Source: Paenibacillus sp. LHD-38
Lineage (GTDB): Bacteria; Bacillota; Bacilli; Paenibacillales; Paenibacillaceae
Reading direction: 5' to 3'
NCBI RefSeq assembly: GCF_031157315.1
Contig: NZ_JAVIFU010000002.1
Span: 124,001 to 188,000, forward strand
Length of the DNA: 64,000 nt
In this document: positions 34,619 to 44,004 of the stretch, piece by piece
How positions within the stretch are numbered: the stretch's first letter is position 1
How the letters are laid out: the number at the start of each line of letters is the position of its first letter
Translations under genes and position numbers: made by a program
The notes under the pieces: model-generated
Databases searched by the model: none
What the model was told of the DNA's origin: nothing
The model's input: the letters and a program-made list of their open reading frames with translations, nothing else

Positions 34619-35911
34619 TCATTTCCCCCGCTGCATCGCGAGCACCGCCAGTTCGATCTTGTTCAGCATGAGACCGTATTCATTCGTAATCTCGAAGGAA
34701 TGGGGCAATGGCAGCTTTTGGAAATACGGCCACACCTCGTTTACCGATTTGAACCAATCGCCAGTATCCGGGGCCTCTAGCGGCTGATCGCTCCACGCTG
34801 CGCCCAGCTCCGGACTGTACAGCGGTTCCGCCCCCAGCCTCAATCGCCCGCCAAGCAGGCGCTCCTTATAGATGCTCTGAGGAAGCTGATGGCGCACGCG
34901 TGAGAACATATGCGGCGCATAGTCCGCACGCGATCCTGTATGCTTTACGGCGCCTGCAAAGCATCTCGCGCCTTCATACACACGCGGAATGCCAAACAGC
35001 ATCGCATACAGGCGCTTGCCGAATTCAATCCGCTCCGGTAAATTTTCGAACTGTTCCAGAATAAGACCTGAGAGCTTCAGTACGGAGACTCCTTCGCCTC
35101 TTGCTTGCCCTGTTCCATAAGGAAAAATAACGCCGTTCAGCTGAAGCAGGGACTGCAGTCCAAAAAATAACGTATGCAGCACTTTTTCGCGATAATACGG
35201 ATGCTGCACGACCCGCTGCTCGATATAATGCTGCTCATTTACGATTAACGCAATCGTTAGCGGCACTGCGTCTCGATCTCGCCAGAACTGCTTCCAGACA
35301 GGTGCCATGAACACCGATACGCCAAAGGCAGGCAGCAAATGGAACAAGCTCCTTCCCTCGCGCCGGCTCCACTCGTACAACAGCAGCTGAGGATATGCAT
35401 CTTGAAAAATCAAAGCGTTTGCCTGCTCTAAAAATCGGAACACCGCCTCCCTCTGCTCTGCATTCAGCAGCCAAGGAAGCCACTCTCCTTGCAAATCTGT
35501 CATATTCCAGCCGCCATTGCGGGATACCATATGGGCAAGCAGCGCCCAATGCAGCTCTGGCGTACGGAAGTATACGTTACGGTAAGCTTCTGTACGCGTC
35601 ACATTATTACGGTTGCAGGCAGCCGTCTCCGCGCGGATTCGCGCAACGAGTGCGTGGTCCCGTTCTTTCCAGCCTTCTGCCGCCGCAGGGTCAGGGAATA
35701 CGCTCTGTTTAGACCATGCATGCTTTAGCTTCGCAGCAGTCGAAATCGAGAGCTGAAGCGGAATCGCCTCCGCCATCATCGCATGCGATGCACTCATGGC
35801 CGCCCATTTTCCCGCCGCATAGTCAAGCGCCGCGCCAGGAAGCGCCAGCAGCTGCCGGAGCCAGTAGCCGAATGACCGGCGGTATGTTCTTACCCCATTC
35901 TTATTGCCCAT
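34619..35911 (-). CDS. DUF2515 family protein (YppC-like)
   Basis: A 430 aa protein with the DUF2515 hallmark NVTRTEAYRNVYFRTPELHW then ALLAHMVSRNGGWNMTDLQG. Bacillus YppC is the reference member; the function is unknown. It lacks a signal peptide and clear membrane helices. It is transcribed alone, with a long promoter region before the divergent YedK gene. Confidence 0.85.
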   Translation of the reverse strand: MGNKNGVRTYRRSFGYWLRQLLALPGAALDYAAGKWAAMSASHAMMAEAIPLQLSISTAAKLKHAWSKQSVFPDPAAAEGWKERDHALVARIRAETAACNRNNVTRTEAYRNVYFRTPELHWALLAHMVSRNGGWNMTDLQGEWLPWLLNAEQREAVFRFLEQANALIFQDAYPQLLLYEWSRREGRSLFHLLPAFGVSVFMAPVWKQFWRDRDAVPLTIALIVNEQHYIEQRVVQHPYYREKVLHTLFFGLQSLLQLNGVIFPYGTGQARGEGVSVLKLSGLILEQFENLPERIEFGKRLYAMLFGIPRVYEGARCFAGAVKHTGSRADYAPHMFSRVRHQLPQSIYKERLLGGRLRLGAEPLYSPELGAAWSDQPLEAPDTGDWFKSVNEVWPYFQKLPLPHSFEITNEYGLMLNKIELAVLAMQRGK

Positions 35912-36081
35912 CGTAAGCGCCCCTGTTCAACGTCATTGACTATATGAAGCTTGATGCTCGCATCATCCTATATAACCAGTATTTGCCACCATACTGATCG
36001 TCATACCGTGTATGCAACATATGCGCCGCAGCTGACCGCGTTGTATAATAAAAGCAAGCATAAGGGAAGGAGACAGCAGTC

Positions 36082-36777
36082 ATGTGCGGAAGATACACAC
36101 TCACCGTCACGCTGGAGGAGCTGATGGTTAGATATATGATCGGGGAGACAATGGTGCCGTTTCACCGTCCAAAATATAATATAGCTCCGAGCCAGCAGGT
36201 GCTGACGATCATAAACGATGGGCAGAGCAACCGATTAGGAGAGCTAAAATGGGGACTTGTTCCGCCTTGGGCTGACAATCCAAAGATTGGCTTTCAGATG
36301 CTTAACGCTCGCTCTGAGACGGCGGCCAGCAAGCCAGCCTTCCAGAAGCCGCTGCAGCGCAAGCGCTGCCTCATACCGGCCGACGGGTTTTATGAGTGGA
36401 AAGCGACGGCGCAGGGGAAGCAGCCTATGCGAATCGTGCTGAAGAGCCGGGCACTGTTCAGTATGGCCGGTCTCTTTGAGACATGGATATCGCCTGAGGG
36501 AACAAAAATCAACAGCTGCACGATTTTAACAACAACCCCCAATGAGCTCGTTGCCCCTATACATGATCGTATGCCGGTTATTTTGCGTCCTGAGGACGAG
36601 CAGCTCTGGTTAAATCGCGCGGTAACTGACATCGCAGCGCTGACGCCCTTGTTTAAACCCTACAGGGCAGAAGAGCTCGAGGCGTATACGGTTTCCGCTG
36701 CTGTCGGAAGTGTCCGCAATGATGAGCCTTCATTAATTGAACCTTATAAAGCCGATGAGCAGCTGGAGCTATGGTAG
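36082..36777 (+). CDS. SRAP protein, abasic-site crosslinker (YedK/HMCES)
   Basis: A 231 aa SOS-response-associated protein. Cys2 (MCGRYTL) crosslinks to abasic sites in single-stranded DNA after removal of Met1. Other active-site parts are NARSETAASKPAF, IPADGFYEW and IHDRMPVIL. It protects stalled forks from breaks. AAGGGAAGGAG lies upstream of ATG 36082. Despite the family name no LexA-type box was seen at its promoter. Confidence 0.93.
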   Translation: MCGRYTLTVTLEELMVRYMIGETMVPFHRPKYNIAPSQQVLTIINDGQSNRLGELKWGLVPPWADNPKIGFQMLNARSETAASKPAFQKPLQRKRCLIPADGFYEWKATAQGKQPMRIVLKSRALFSMAGLFETWISPEGTKINSCTILTTTPNELVAPIHDRMPVILRPEDEQLWLNRAVTDIAALTPLFKPYRAEELEAYTVSAAVGSVRNDEPSLIEPYKADEQLELW

Positions 36778-36812
36778 CCGCCAAGAACAGCGCTGAGGCC
36801 GCTGCACGGAAC

Positions 36813-36844
36813 AAAAAAAATCGCTGACCTCAAGCGGTCAGCGA
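36813..36844 (-). terminator. spoVIF terminator overlapping its stop codon
   Basis: TCGCTGACCGCTTGAGGTCAGCGA (written as two arms TCGCTGACC and GGTCAGCGA) is followed on the minus strand by TTTTTTTT. The spoVIF stop TGA lies in the first arm. The convergent YedK gene ends just before it. Confidence 0.85.
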
Positions 36845-37125
36845 AACATTCCCCAAAGCTTCAACAAGTGAAACGTGTTGTTGGGATCGATTTTTTGCCC
36901 CATGACAAAAGCAACGATCTGGTCCTCCTGCGTATCGGTAAGCTGTTCCTGCAAAATAACCGCTGCTGCCTTCACAAGCTTCCTCACCTTTGGCCGATCC
37001 TGCAAATCATACTTCGTCACATTTCCCAGCAGCTGCCTGATACGATCCTTAACAACTGGGTTTTTCATTTTGTATTTGATGCGCTCGACCAACTGCGGCC
37101 GAATTCCATAGTTTTGGTAACTCAC
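36838..37125 (-). CDS. spoVIF: Stage VI sporulation protein F
   Basis: A 95 aa protein of the SpoVIF (YjcC) family, needed for late coat assembly in the mother cell of Bacillus. It starts with GTG 37125 (SYQNYGIRPQLVERIKYKMK) after GGAGGTG. The frame also opens further upstream but that part has no ribosome site. Its terminator begins inside the last codons. Expression by the mother-cell sigma K pathway is expected from the family. Confidence 0.85.
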   Translation of the reverse strand: MSYQNYGIRPQLVERIKYKMKNPVVKDRIRQLLGNVTKYDLQDRPKVRKLVKAAAVILQEQLTDTQEDQIVAFVMGQKIDPNNTFHLLKLWGMFR

Positions 37126-37195
37126 TGCCTCGACACCTCCATCCGGCAATCCCGTCACATTGTTAAACTATATGCCGAGAGGAGGGAATTATTGC

Positions 37196-39250
37196 CTAGT
37201 CCAGCTGTTCGCCTTGAAAAAATTGATCCTTACGCAAAACGCTTCGTACTCTCTCAAAGGAGTCATTTGACCAAAAATCATCGCGTTCGGTCATTTCAGC
37301 GGCATCTTCCCTAGCAAGCTCGAGCATCTCATAGTCTGCTACCATATCCGCTAAACGGAATTCAGGCAGCCCGCTTTGCTTCGTGCCAAAAAAATCACCA
37401 GGACCGCGAATTTCCAGATCGCGCCTAGACACTTCAAAGCCATCATCCGTATCCGTCATGACCTTCATGCGCTCACGCCCGGTTTCCGACTTCGGATCGG
37501 CTACCAGAATACAATGCGACTGATGCTCGCCCCGGCCAACCCTCCCCCGCAGTTGATGCAGCTGGGACAAGCCGAAGCGCTCCGCGTCCATAATGATCAT
37601 GAGCGTCGCATTAGGCACGTCCACGCCAACCTCGACCACAGTTGTCGCCACCAGCACATGCGTTTCGTTTGCGCCGAAGGCGCCCATGACCGTTTCCTTC
37701 TCCGCTGCCGATAACCGGCCGTGCAATAAACCGACGCGCAGATCTGGAAACGACTGCTGTGTCTGCACGTAAAGGTCAATCGCATTTTGAACGTCAAGCT
37801 TCTCTGATTCTTCAATCAAAGGACAAATAATATAAGCCTGCCGGCCTTTGTTTACCTCTTTCCGAATAAAGCCCAGCACACGCTCCATCATGGTGTGCTT
37901 TACCCAATACGTCTTGATCGGCTTACGTCCATGCGGGCGCTCGCGAATCGTCGACACATCCATATCTCCAAACGCCGTAATCGCCATCGTTCTCGGGATT
38001 GGTGTAGCGGTCATCGTAAGCACATCGGGATTCATTCCTTTTCGGCGCAGAACGCTTCGTTGGTTGACGCCGAAACGATGCTGCTCGTCAACGACCACGA
38101 GTCCCAAGCTGCGAAAAAAAACATCATCCTGAATAAGCGCATGCGTGCCGACAACGATATCGATAATTCCCATCTGCATCCCGGCGAGTACATCCCTCCG
38201 TTTGCGATCAGTCAGACTGCCCGTTAGCAGGGCCACCTGGATACCGAGCTCTGCAAACATTCTCGTGAGCGATCGCATATGCTGATCGGCCAGTATTTCG
38301 GTCGGCACCATCAAAGCGCCTTGATGCCCGGACTTAACCGCACAATAAAGAGCAATCGCGGAGACGACCGTTTTACCTGAGCCAACGTCTCCCTGCAGCA
38401 GACGGTTCATGCATGAGGGCCTTCTCATATCGACGCAGATTTCATTAACGACCTTCTTCTGCGCATCCGTCAGTTCAAACGGCAATGTAGCGGCAAATTG
38501 ACGGATCGTCTCGCTCTCAATACGGTGTGCAATACCGTCATTGCGCTTGCGGTTAAGCGCTCGGTAAGCTTGCAGCTTAAGCTGGAACAAGAAGAGCTCC
38601 TCATAAACCAGCCTTCTGCGGGCCTCCTGCCCTTCCTTCGTATCATCGGGTAGATGAATGCGCTGCACGGCGTCCCGCCTAGCCATCAAATCATGCTGGC
38701 GGACAAGCACCTGCGGCAGCAGCTCTTCTATCATCATTCCATATTGTGTCAAGGCTTGGCGGACCGTTTTCCGCATCCAAGGCTGCGTAATGCTTCCCCC
38801 GACGGAGTATACAGGCTGAAGTGTTCCCGTCTTCGCAGCACCGCCGCTGCCTGGAAATTCCGAGTCTGATACCGTCATTTGCAGGCGCTGCTGTTCCCAC
38901 TTGCCGGTCAGCATAATCTCTCGGCCAATGGTCAGCTGATCCTGCAGAAAATGCCGATTAAACCAGACTGCCGTAACCAGCCATTGCCCGATCTCTACTT
39001 TACAAGTCAGTCTTGATTTGCTTTTGCCATAGCGCTGCAATAAGGGAATGCCCCTGACATGCCCCAGCACCGTCACTTTTTCGCCTTCCTTGACATCTGT
39101 CAGCTCGCGAATTCGATAATCCTCATAACGAAACGGAAAATAATCGAGGATATCAGCAACAGTTTTAACGCCAAAGGCGTGAAGCTCCTGTTCCTTAGGA
39201 GCACTCACGCCTTTGATTTGCCGAACAGAAATTTGATCCAGCGTCATCAT
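37196..39250 (-). CDS. recG: ATP-dependent DNA helicase RecG
   Basis: Branch-migration helicase that reverses stalled forks. The 684 aa protein has an N-terminal wedge/OB domain (VTVLGHVRGIPLL) and superfamily 2 motifs LLQGDVGSGKTVV, VDEQHRFGV and MTATPIPRT, plus the QLRGRVGRG motif VI. ATG 39250 (start IM-MTLDQISVRQIKG) is picked by the GGATGTG site; the frame is open further up. It follows degV after 4 nt. Confidence 0.96.
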   Translation of the reverse strand: MMTLDQISVRQIKGVSAPKEQELHAFGVKTVADILDYFPFRYEDYRIRELTDVKEGEKVTVLGHVRGIPLLQRYGKSKSRLTCKVEIGQWLVTAVWFNRHFLQDQLTIGREIMLTGKWEQQRLQMTVSDSEFPGSGGAAKTGTLQPVYSVGGSITQPWMRKTVRQALTQYGMMIEELLPQVLVRQHDLMARRDAVQRIHLPDDTKEGQEARRRLVYEELFLFQLKLQAYRALNRKRNDGIAHRIESETIRQFAATLPFELTDAQKKVVNEICVDMRRPSCMNRLLQGDVGSGKTVVSAIALYCAVKSGHQGALMVPTEILADQHMRSLTRMFAELGIQVALLTGSLTDRKRRDVLAGMQMGIIDIVVGTHALIQDDVFFRSLGLVVVDEQHRFGVNQRSVLRRKGMNPDVLTMTATPIPRTMAITAFGDMDVSTIRERPHGRKPIKTYWVKHTMMERVLGFIRKEVNKGRQAYIICPLIEESEKLDVQNAIDLYVQTQQSFPDLRVGLLHGRLSAAEKETVMGAFGANETHVLVATTVVEVGVDVPNATLMIIMDAERFGLSQLHQLRGRVGRGEHQSHCILVADPKSETGRERMKVMTDTDDGFEVSRRDLEIRGPGDFFGTKQSGLPEFRLADMVADYEMLELAREDAAEMTERDDFWSNDSFERVRSVLRKDQFFQGEQLD

Positions 39251-39254
39251 AATA

Positions 39255-40109
39255 TCACATCCTGTACATAAACACGGCTGATGCGCCTGGTCCGGTGTGT
39301 GTTCCGATAACCGCGCCAATCGTCGTCCAGTTAATCGCTTGTACATTGAATTGGCTCTTTAGAAGCTCACAAAGCTCCTCTGCCGTATCCTTGCGGAAAG
39401 AGTAAGCCATTGTTATGCCAACCGGCTCATCGCCGTACGTCTGCTTCAGCAGCTCTATGATACGCGCCATCGCTTTCTTGGTACCGCGTACTTTATCAAC
39501 CGCAAGCACGACACCTTCCGAATCCAATGACAAAATAGGTTTAATATTAAGGATCGAACCGATCAACGCCGAGGCTTTCCCGATCCGACCGCCCTTCTGC
39601 AAATATTCCAATGTATCAACAAGAAAATATAAATTCATATCGCGCTCAAGCTGCTCGATCGCCGCTATAATCCGTTCCTTTGATTCCCCTGCTTGCGCCA
39701 TTTCCGCCGCTTTTACGACACGCATCCCAAACCCGTAAGACGCCGACCTGGAGTCCAGAATCGTAATATCAGCTTCTTCCTCCAGCATAGAATGTGCGAT
39801 GACCGCTGACTGAAAGGTCCCGCTGAGCGCCGCTGATAAATGAAGTGAAATAATAGGGGAATCAGCGTCTTCTGCGAGCAGCCGCCCGTATACATCTGAG
39901 AACTCAAGCGGCGATGGCTGCGATGTGGTGGGGAGCACAGCAGACTGTGCTAGCTTTTCATAGAATTGCTCCGATTTTATCGTCACCGAGTCTAGAAATG
40001 TCTCTTCGCCAAAGAGCACCTTGAGGGGAACAATGGATATCCCCAAACGCTCTTTAACTTCATCCGGAATGTCGGCCGTGCTATCCGTTACGATTCGGAC
40101 CTTCCCCAT
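39255..40109 (-). CDS. DegV family fatty-acid-binding protein
   Basis: A 284 aa DegV protein (VRIVTDSTADIPDEV at the start, DSRSASYG and GTHTGPGA later). Such proteins (FakB-like) hold a fatty acid for phosphorylation by FakA. The FakA-type gene lies directly upstream, so the pair probably forms an exogenous or recycled fatty acid kinase, whose product is the same acyl-phosphate made by PlsX. ATG 40109 is 7 nt after GGAGGG. Confidence 0.9.
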   Translation of the reverse strand: MGKVRIVTDSTADIPDEVKERLGISIVPLKVLFGEETFLDSVTIKSEQFYEKLAQSAVLPTTSQPSPLEFSDVYGRLLAEDADSPIISLHLSAALSGTFQSAVIAHSMLEEEADITILDSRSASYGFGMRVVKAAEMAQAGESKERIIAAIEQLERDMNLYFLVDTLEYLQKGGRIGKASALIGSILNIKPILSLDSEGVVLAVDKVRGTKKAMARIIELLKQTYGDEPVGITMAYSFRKDTAEELCELLKSQFNVQAINWTTIGAVIGTHTGPGASAVFMYRM

Positions 40110-40143
40110 TGTCATACCCTCCCAGCATTATACGTATATAGCT

Positions 40144-41910
40144 TTATTCCAAGGCAAAAACATAAGGATAGAGCGGTTGTCCGCCCTTTTGCACTTCTAG
40201 CTCCAGCTCAGGATACTGCTCCCCTACCCATTCGCAAAGCGATGCCGTCTCCGCAGCATCCGCTTCCTCGCCGGATAGAATCGTTAACAAATCTCCGGAG
40301 GAATCCATCATGCTCGCGATAAGCGTTTGGCAGGCTTCCAGTAAGCTCGCATTCGATACAACGATCGTTTTCTCCTTAATGCCGATATAATCGCCTTCGT
40401 GGATGTCCACGCCTTCAATGGTCGTATCCCGTACAGCCTTCGTTACCTGCCCCGAGATAACTTGTTCCGCGGCATTTTTCATCCAAACACTGTTGCGCTC
40501 AGCCGTTTCTTCTTCTTTAAAAGCAAGAACCGCCGCCAAGCCCTGCGGAATCGTACGGGTTGGGATTACGGTAACGCTTCGCTCGCTAAGCTCAGCAGCC
40601 TGTTCAGCCGCCAAAATAATATTTCCGTTATTCGGAAGTATGTAAATGTGATCCGCTGACAAAGCCTCGATTGCTTTTACAAAATCCTCGGTGCTCGGAT
40701 TCATCGTTTGGCCGCCAGACAACACCGTATCTACTTCATTTTCCAGGAAAATATCAGCAATCCCTTCGCCTAACGCGACTGCGATAATGCCAAAAGGCGC
40801 CTTTTCGAACACTTGTCCCGGCGGAACCCCTTGAACCGCTTGACCTGCAAGCAGCTCAGCCGCAGAAAAGTCTGCAACGCTCGTATCCAATTGCTCATGC
40901 TCGAGCAAATCACGATGCTGCTCACGCATGTTGAGGATATGGATATCGGTTAATTCTCCGTGAGGAAGTGATAGATTAAGAACATCCCCCGGTTTGCGCG
41001 AGTGCACATGCACCTTGATAATATCGTCTTCCGTAATGACTAATATAGAATCGCCGTCTTTGCTAAGCGCGCGTTTGTAAGCGGATTCATCAAAAAACGC
41101 TCCCGCTTGGCCGGACAGCTTGCGATTAATAAAAAATTCCATGTCATATAAAAATTCGATAGCTTCCGTCGATAAACGTGATTGCGCCGAGGTTGGCTCT
41201 TGCTTACGAACGGGAGGAGCAGTAGTAGGAACAGCTACCTCTTCAGGCGGAGCCGCTTCTGAAGCCATGGAAAAGGAATCAAGCTGCCCGTCAACATCGA
41301 TAAGGCTGCGTAAGAAACCTTCATAAATAAATACGAGACCTTGTCCGCCAGAATCGACTACGCCAACCTGTTTTAGCACTGGCAATAGATCAGGCGTACG
41401 CTGGAGTGCCTCATATGCCTTATGGTGAACCTCCTGCATCAGCTCAGCGACATCGTTTGTTCTGCGGGCATACTGTACGGCATGCTTGGCAGCTTCCTTG
41501 GCAACGGTAAGAATCGTTCCTTCTACTGGTTTTACGACAGCTTTATAAGCGAGGTCAACACCGTATTGCAAAGCAGCGGCAAGCTGTACCGTTCCAGCCT
41601 CTTCAAGACCGGCAAGCGATCTGGAGAAACCTCGGAACAGCTGCGACAGAATAACGCCAGAGTTTCCGCGAGCGCCCATCAGCAGCCCTTTGGATAAAGC
41701 CTCTGTCGCCTTCCCAATGCTGTTTGACGGCTTGCTGCGGAGCTCGCGAACGCCGGAGGACATCGTTAAATTCATGTTTGTTCCCGTGTCGCCATCCGGC
41801 ACTGGAAATACATTTAAGGCGTTAACGTGCTCTGCGTTACGCTGTAAATAATCCGCGCCGAGCAGTGCCATTGCGGCAAAATCAGATCCGTTTATAAAGC
41901 GCTTACTCAA
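40144..41910 (-). CDS. fakA: Fatty acid kinase subunit A (DAK2-domain, YloV)
   Basis: A 588 aa protein: N-terminal DhaL-type kinase domain with NVFPVPDGDTGTNMN and RGNSGVILSQL (nucleotide and Mg binding), a middle domain, and a C-terminal DegV-like domain. It phosphorylates fatty acids bound to FakB/DegV partners. The TTG start at 41910 follows GGGAGGG. It is 17 nt downstream of the Asp23 gene, as in Bacillus yloU-yloV. Confidence 0.94.
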   Translation of the reverse strand: MSKRFINGSDFAAMALLGADYLQRNAEHVNALNVFPVPDGDTGTNMNLTMSSGVRELRSKPSNSIGKATEALSKGLLMGARGNSGVILSQLFRGFSRSLAGLEEAGTVQLAAALQYGVDLAYKAVVKPVEGTILTVAKEAAKHAVQYARRTNDVAELMQEVHHKAYEALQRTPDLLPVLKQVGVVDSGGQGLVFIYEGFLRSLIDVDGQLDSFSMASEAAPPEEVAVPTTAPPVRKQEPTSAQSRLSTEAIEFLYDMEFFINRKLSGQAGAFFDESAYKRALSKDGDSILVITEDDIIKVHVHSRKPGDVLNLSLPHGELTDIHILNMREQHRDLLEHEQLDTSVADFSAAELLAGQAVQGVPPGQVFEKAPFGIIAVALGEGIADIFLENEVDTVLSGGQTMNPSTEDFVKAIEALSADHIYILPNNGNIILAAEQAAELSERSVTVIPTRTIPQGLAAVLAFKEEETAERNSVWMKNAAEQVISGQVTKAVRDTTIEGVDIHEGDYIGIKEKTIVVSNASLLEACQTLIASMMDSSGDLLTILSGEEADAAETASLCEWVGEQYPELELEVQKGGQPLYPYVFALE

Positions 41911-41927
41911 CGAAAGTTCCCTCCCTG

Positions 41928-42287
41928 TTACTTAAGTACCCTGACATCCTGCACAATTATATGGACTTCTTCCACTTGTAGACCGATCACGTCATTCAGC
42001 ACATATTTTACTTTGGATTGAATATTATGCGCTACCTCGGAAATTTTTGTTCCATAGCTTACGATGATGTAGAGGTCAATATGCAATTTTTCATTTACCC
42101 GTCTAACTTCAACGCCGCGAGTTAGATTATCTCGTCCGAGCAACTCGGCAATTCCGTCCTTCAGCTGTTTGCGAGAAGCCATTCCGACAAGTCCATAACA
42201 ATCCATGGCCGCAGAGCCGGCAATAATGGCTATGCAATGGTCAGAAACATGTATGGAACCGAGTTCGGTGCTTAGCTGCAGTGACAT
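41928..42287 (-). CDS. Asp23/Gls24 family protein (YloU)
   Basis: A 119 aa envelope-stress-type protein. Family features: IHVSDHCIAIIAGSAAMDCYG, RRVNEKLHIDLYIIVSYG and NIQSKVKYVLNDVIGL. It has no signal peptide. It heads the yloU-fakA-degV-recG run and is divergent from rpmB. GGGAGTG precedes the ATG. Confidence 0.9.
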   Translation of the reverse strand: MSLQLSTELGSIHVSDHCIAIIAGSAAMDCYGLVGMASRKQLKDGIAELLGRDNLTRGVEVRRVNEKLHIDLYIIVSYGTKISEVAHNIQSKVKYVLNDVIGLQVEEVHIIVQDVRVLK

Positions 42288-42438
42288 GGAAATACACTCC
42301 CTTACTGTATATATTATGGACTAAGTATCATTGTACTATAAACGGCTCCTTTATAGAAGTCCGATCAAAAAATCCAGTCTTTCTGAGGGTTTGCAAGCTA
42401 TAAATGCCATGAAAAAAGGCCTTGTCTGTATATTTAGG

Positions 42439-42467
42439 TTGAACAGAACCAATGTTTATGATACGAT
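42439..42467 (+). promoter_or_regulatory. rpmB promoter
   Basis: TTGAAC (42439-42444) and TACGAT (42462-42467) with a 17-nt spacer; the leader to rpmB is about 105 nt. Confidence 0.65.
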
Positions 42468-42579
42468 ATTCAAGTGTGTTTAAATGTTATTTCGCTTACG
42501 AATGAAGTTTTCCTCACGCATAACGAGCCATACTTATGGAATCAGTTTTGCTCACGCAAGATTTAAAGGAGGTGTAGTC

Positions 42580-42768
42580 ATGTCCCGCAAATGTTTTCTT
42601 ACAGGTAAAGCACCTGGTAAAGGTAACAACGTTTCCCACGCAAACAACAAAACTCGTCGTTCTTGGGGCGTAAACGTGCAAAAGGTTCGCATCTTGGTTG
42701 ACGGTAAACCGAAACGTGTTTATGTTAGCACTCGCGCACTGAAAGCCGGTAAAGTTACCCGCGTATAA
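42580..42768 (+). CDS. rpmB: 50S ribosomal protein L28
   Basis: A 62 aa ribosomal protein, [20 protein letters not shown], with the usual [17 protein letters not shown] end. AAAGGAGGTG lies before ATG 42580; a longer frame upstream lacks a site. It is single, with its own promoter and terminator, opposite to its neighbours, as in Bacillus between yloU and spoVM. Confidence 0.97.
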   Translation: MSRKCFLTGKAPGKGNNVSHANNKTRRSWGVNVQKVRILVDGKPKRVYVSTRALKAGKVTRV

Positions 42769-42788
42769 TGATGGCTTTGGCCATAGAC

Positions 42789-42816
42789 AAAAGCACCTGA
42801 GCGCTCAGGTGCTTTT
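42789..42816 (+). terminator. rpmB terminator
   Basis: AAAAGCACCTGAGC pairs perfectly with GCTCAGGTGCTTTT, followed by CTTTT. Confidence 0.9.
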
Positions 42817-42865
42817 CTTTTACTTTTACACGATCACGGCCGAAGGGTGCCCTGCAGCATCTGAC

Positions 42866-42946
42866 CTAATTTTTTTGGAAGGTATTCAAAATCGCCTTTA
42901 CGAATCCGCCCAAAAATTTAGGCAGTTTGATTGTATAAAATTTCAT
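42866..42946 (-). CDS. spoVM: Stage V sporulation protein M
   Basis: A 26 aa amphipathic peptide, MKFYTIKLPKFLGGFVKAIL then NTFQKN. In Bacillus SpoVM (26 aa, same MKFYTIKLPKFLGG start) sits on the convex forespore membrane, anchors SpoIVA and controls FtsH. The membrane-inserting proline (position 9) is kept. AGGAGGGATGAGGC precedes the ATG. Its place between rpmB and rpe is the same as in Bacillus. Confidence 0.97.
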   Translation of the reverse strand: MKFYTIKLPKFLGGFVKAILNTFQKN

Positions 42947-43067
42947 GCCTCATCCCTCCTCAGACACGCTCATCGAATTTATCCGTGACAAAATTCCTAC
43001 GCTCATGTAAACATCCTATGCGTCATCAGTTCGTCCTATTCCAATGAGGGCCTGCGGGGAAAGCGTA

Positions 43068-43346
43068 TTAAGCGCCCGTTATTGTGTCCGAATGATCTCT
43101 TAAAAAGATAAAAGCAGAAACGACAATAGCGAGTAACAAATAAAAAATAATCGACAATACAAAAAAGGTTATGCGAAGTCCAAGCGTTTCGAATCTCCGA
43201 AAAAAACGTATGCCTATGTATAAAGCTAACAATGAAAAGAGATACCGGTAAAAATCCTCGATAAGAGAAAAAACCGTCAGCATAAGGCCTGCTAAAAACG
43301 TGTAGCCCAAAAGCCAAAACGTCGTTTTTAATCGCTCATTCATCAT
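43068..43346 (-). CDS. Small membrane protein
   Basis: A 92 aa protein with three hydrophobic segments (about 10-28, 33-47 and 58-82), starting MMNERLKTTFWLLGYTFLAG. It begins 8 nt after rpe and probably shares its transcript. I do not recognise the family. An overlapping frame in the same strand has lower quality. Confidence 0.6.
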   Translation of the reverse strand: MMNERLKTTFWLLGYTFLAGLMLTVFSLIEDFYRYLFSLLALYIGIRFFRRFETLGLRITFFVLSIIFYLLLAIVVSAFIFLRDHSDTITGA

Positions 43347-43354
43347 TCCGGCCC

Positions 43355-43999
43355 CTAACGCAATACCGCGATTGCTGCTGCACGGTCCTCTTCTGAAAAC
43401 ACCGCATTCCCAGCCACAAGAACGTTGGCTCCAGCTTCGCGAATGACTGCTGCCGTCGTTGAATTCACGCCTCCATCAACCTGTACGTGAACGTCATCCA
43501 GCCCCTGTTCCTCAAGCATGGCACGCAGCTGCCGCAGCTTTACAAGCGAGTAAGGGATAAACTTCTGACCGCCGAATCCCGGATTAACCGTCATGATAAG
43601 CACAAGGTCAAGATCATGCAAAATCGGCTCCAACACAGAAACAGGTGTTGCCGGATTTATGGCTACGCCAGCCGGCAAGCCCTTTTCCTTAATATAATGA
43701 ATGGTTCTATGCAAATGCACGCAGGCCTCGGCATGCACCGTAATTCGATCCGCTCCCGCTGCAATATAGTCTGCGATGGATAGCTCTGGACGCTCAATCA
43801 TAAGATGCACGTCAAATGGCAGCTTGGTCGCTGATCTTATCGCGGAAATGACCGGCGGTCCAAAGGTTAGATTGGGAACGAAATGTCCATCCATTACATC
43901 GACGTGAATCCAATCTGCTCCTGCCGCTTCCACGGCTTGAACTTCCTCTCCAAGCCGTGCGAAATTAGCCGATAATATGGAAGGGGCAATAATTGTCAT
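43355..43999 (-). CDS. rpe: Ribulose-phosphate 3-epimerase
   Basis: Pentose phosphate pathway epimerase, TIM barrel, 214 aa. Motifs: [33 protein letters not shown] (metal His and Asp), [12 protein letters not shown] and VDGGVN. GGAGG lies upstream of ATG 43999. It follows rsgA at 5 nt, as in Bacillus. Confidence 0.97.
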   Translation of the reverse strand: MTIIAPSILSANFARLGEEVQAVEAAGADWIHVDVMDGHFVPNLTFGPPVISAIRSATKLPFDVHLMIERPELSIADYIAAGADRITVHAEACVHLHRTIHYIKEKGLPAGVAINPATPVSVLEPILHDLDLVLIMTVNPGFGGQKFIPYSLVKLRQLRAMLEEQGLDDVHVQVDGGVNSTTAAVIREAGANVLVAGNAVFSEEDRAAAIAVLR

Positions 44000-44004
44000 A
44001 GTTG

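Noticed and set aside
43036..43317. Second minus-strand frame over the small membrane gene
   Set aside because: It overlaps the 43068-43346 frame, which has the better hydrophobic pattern and start next to rpe.
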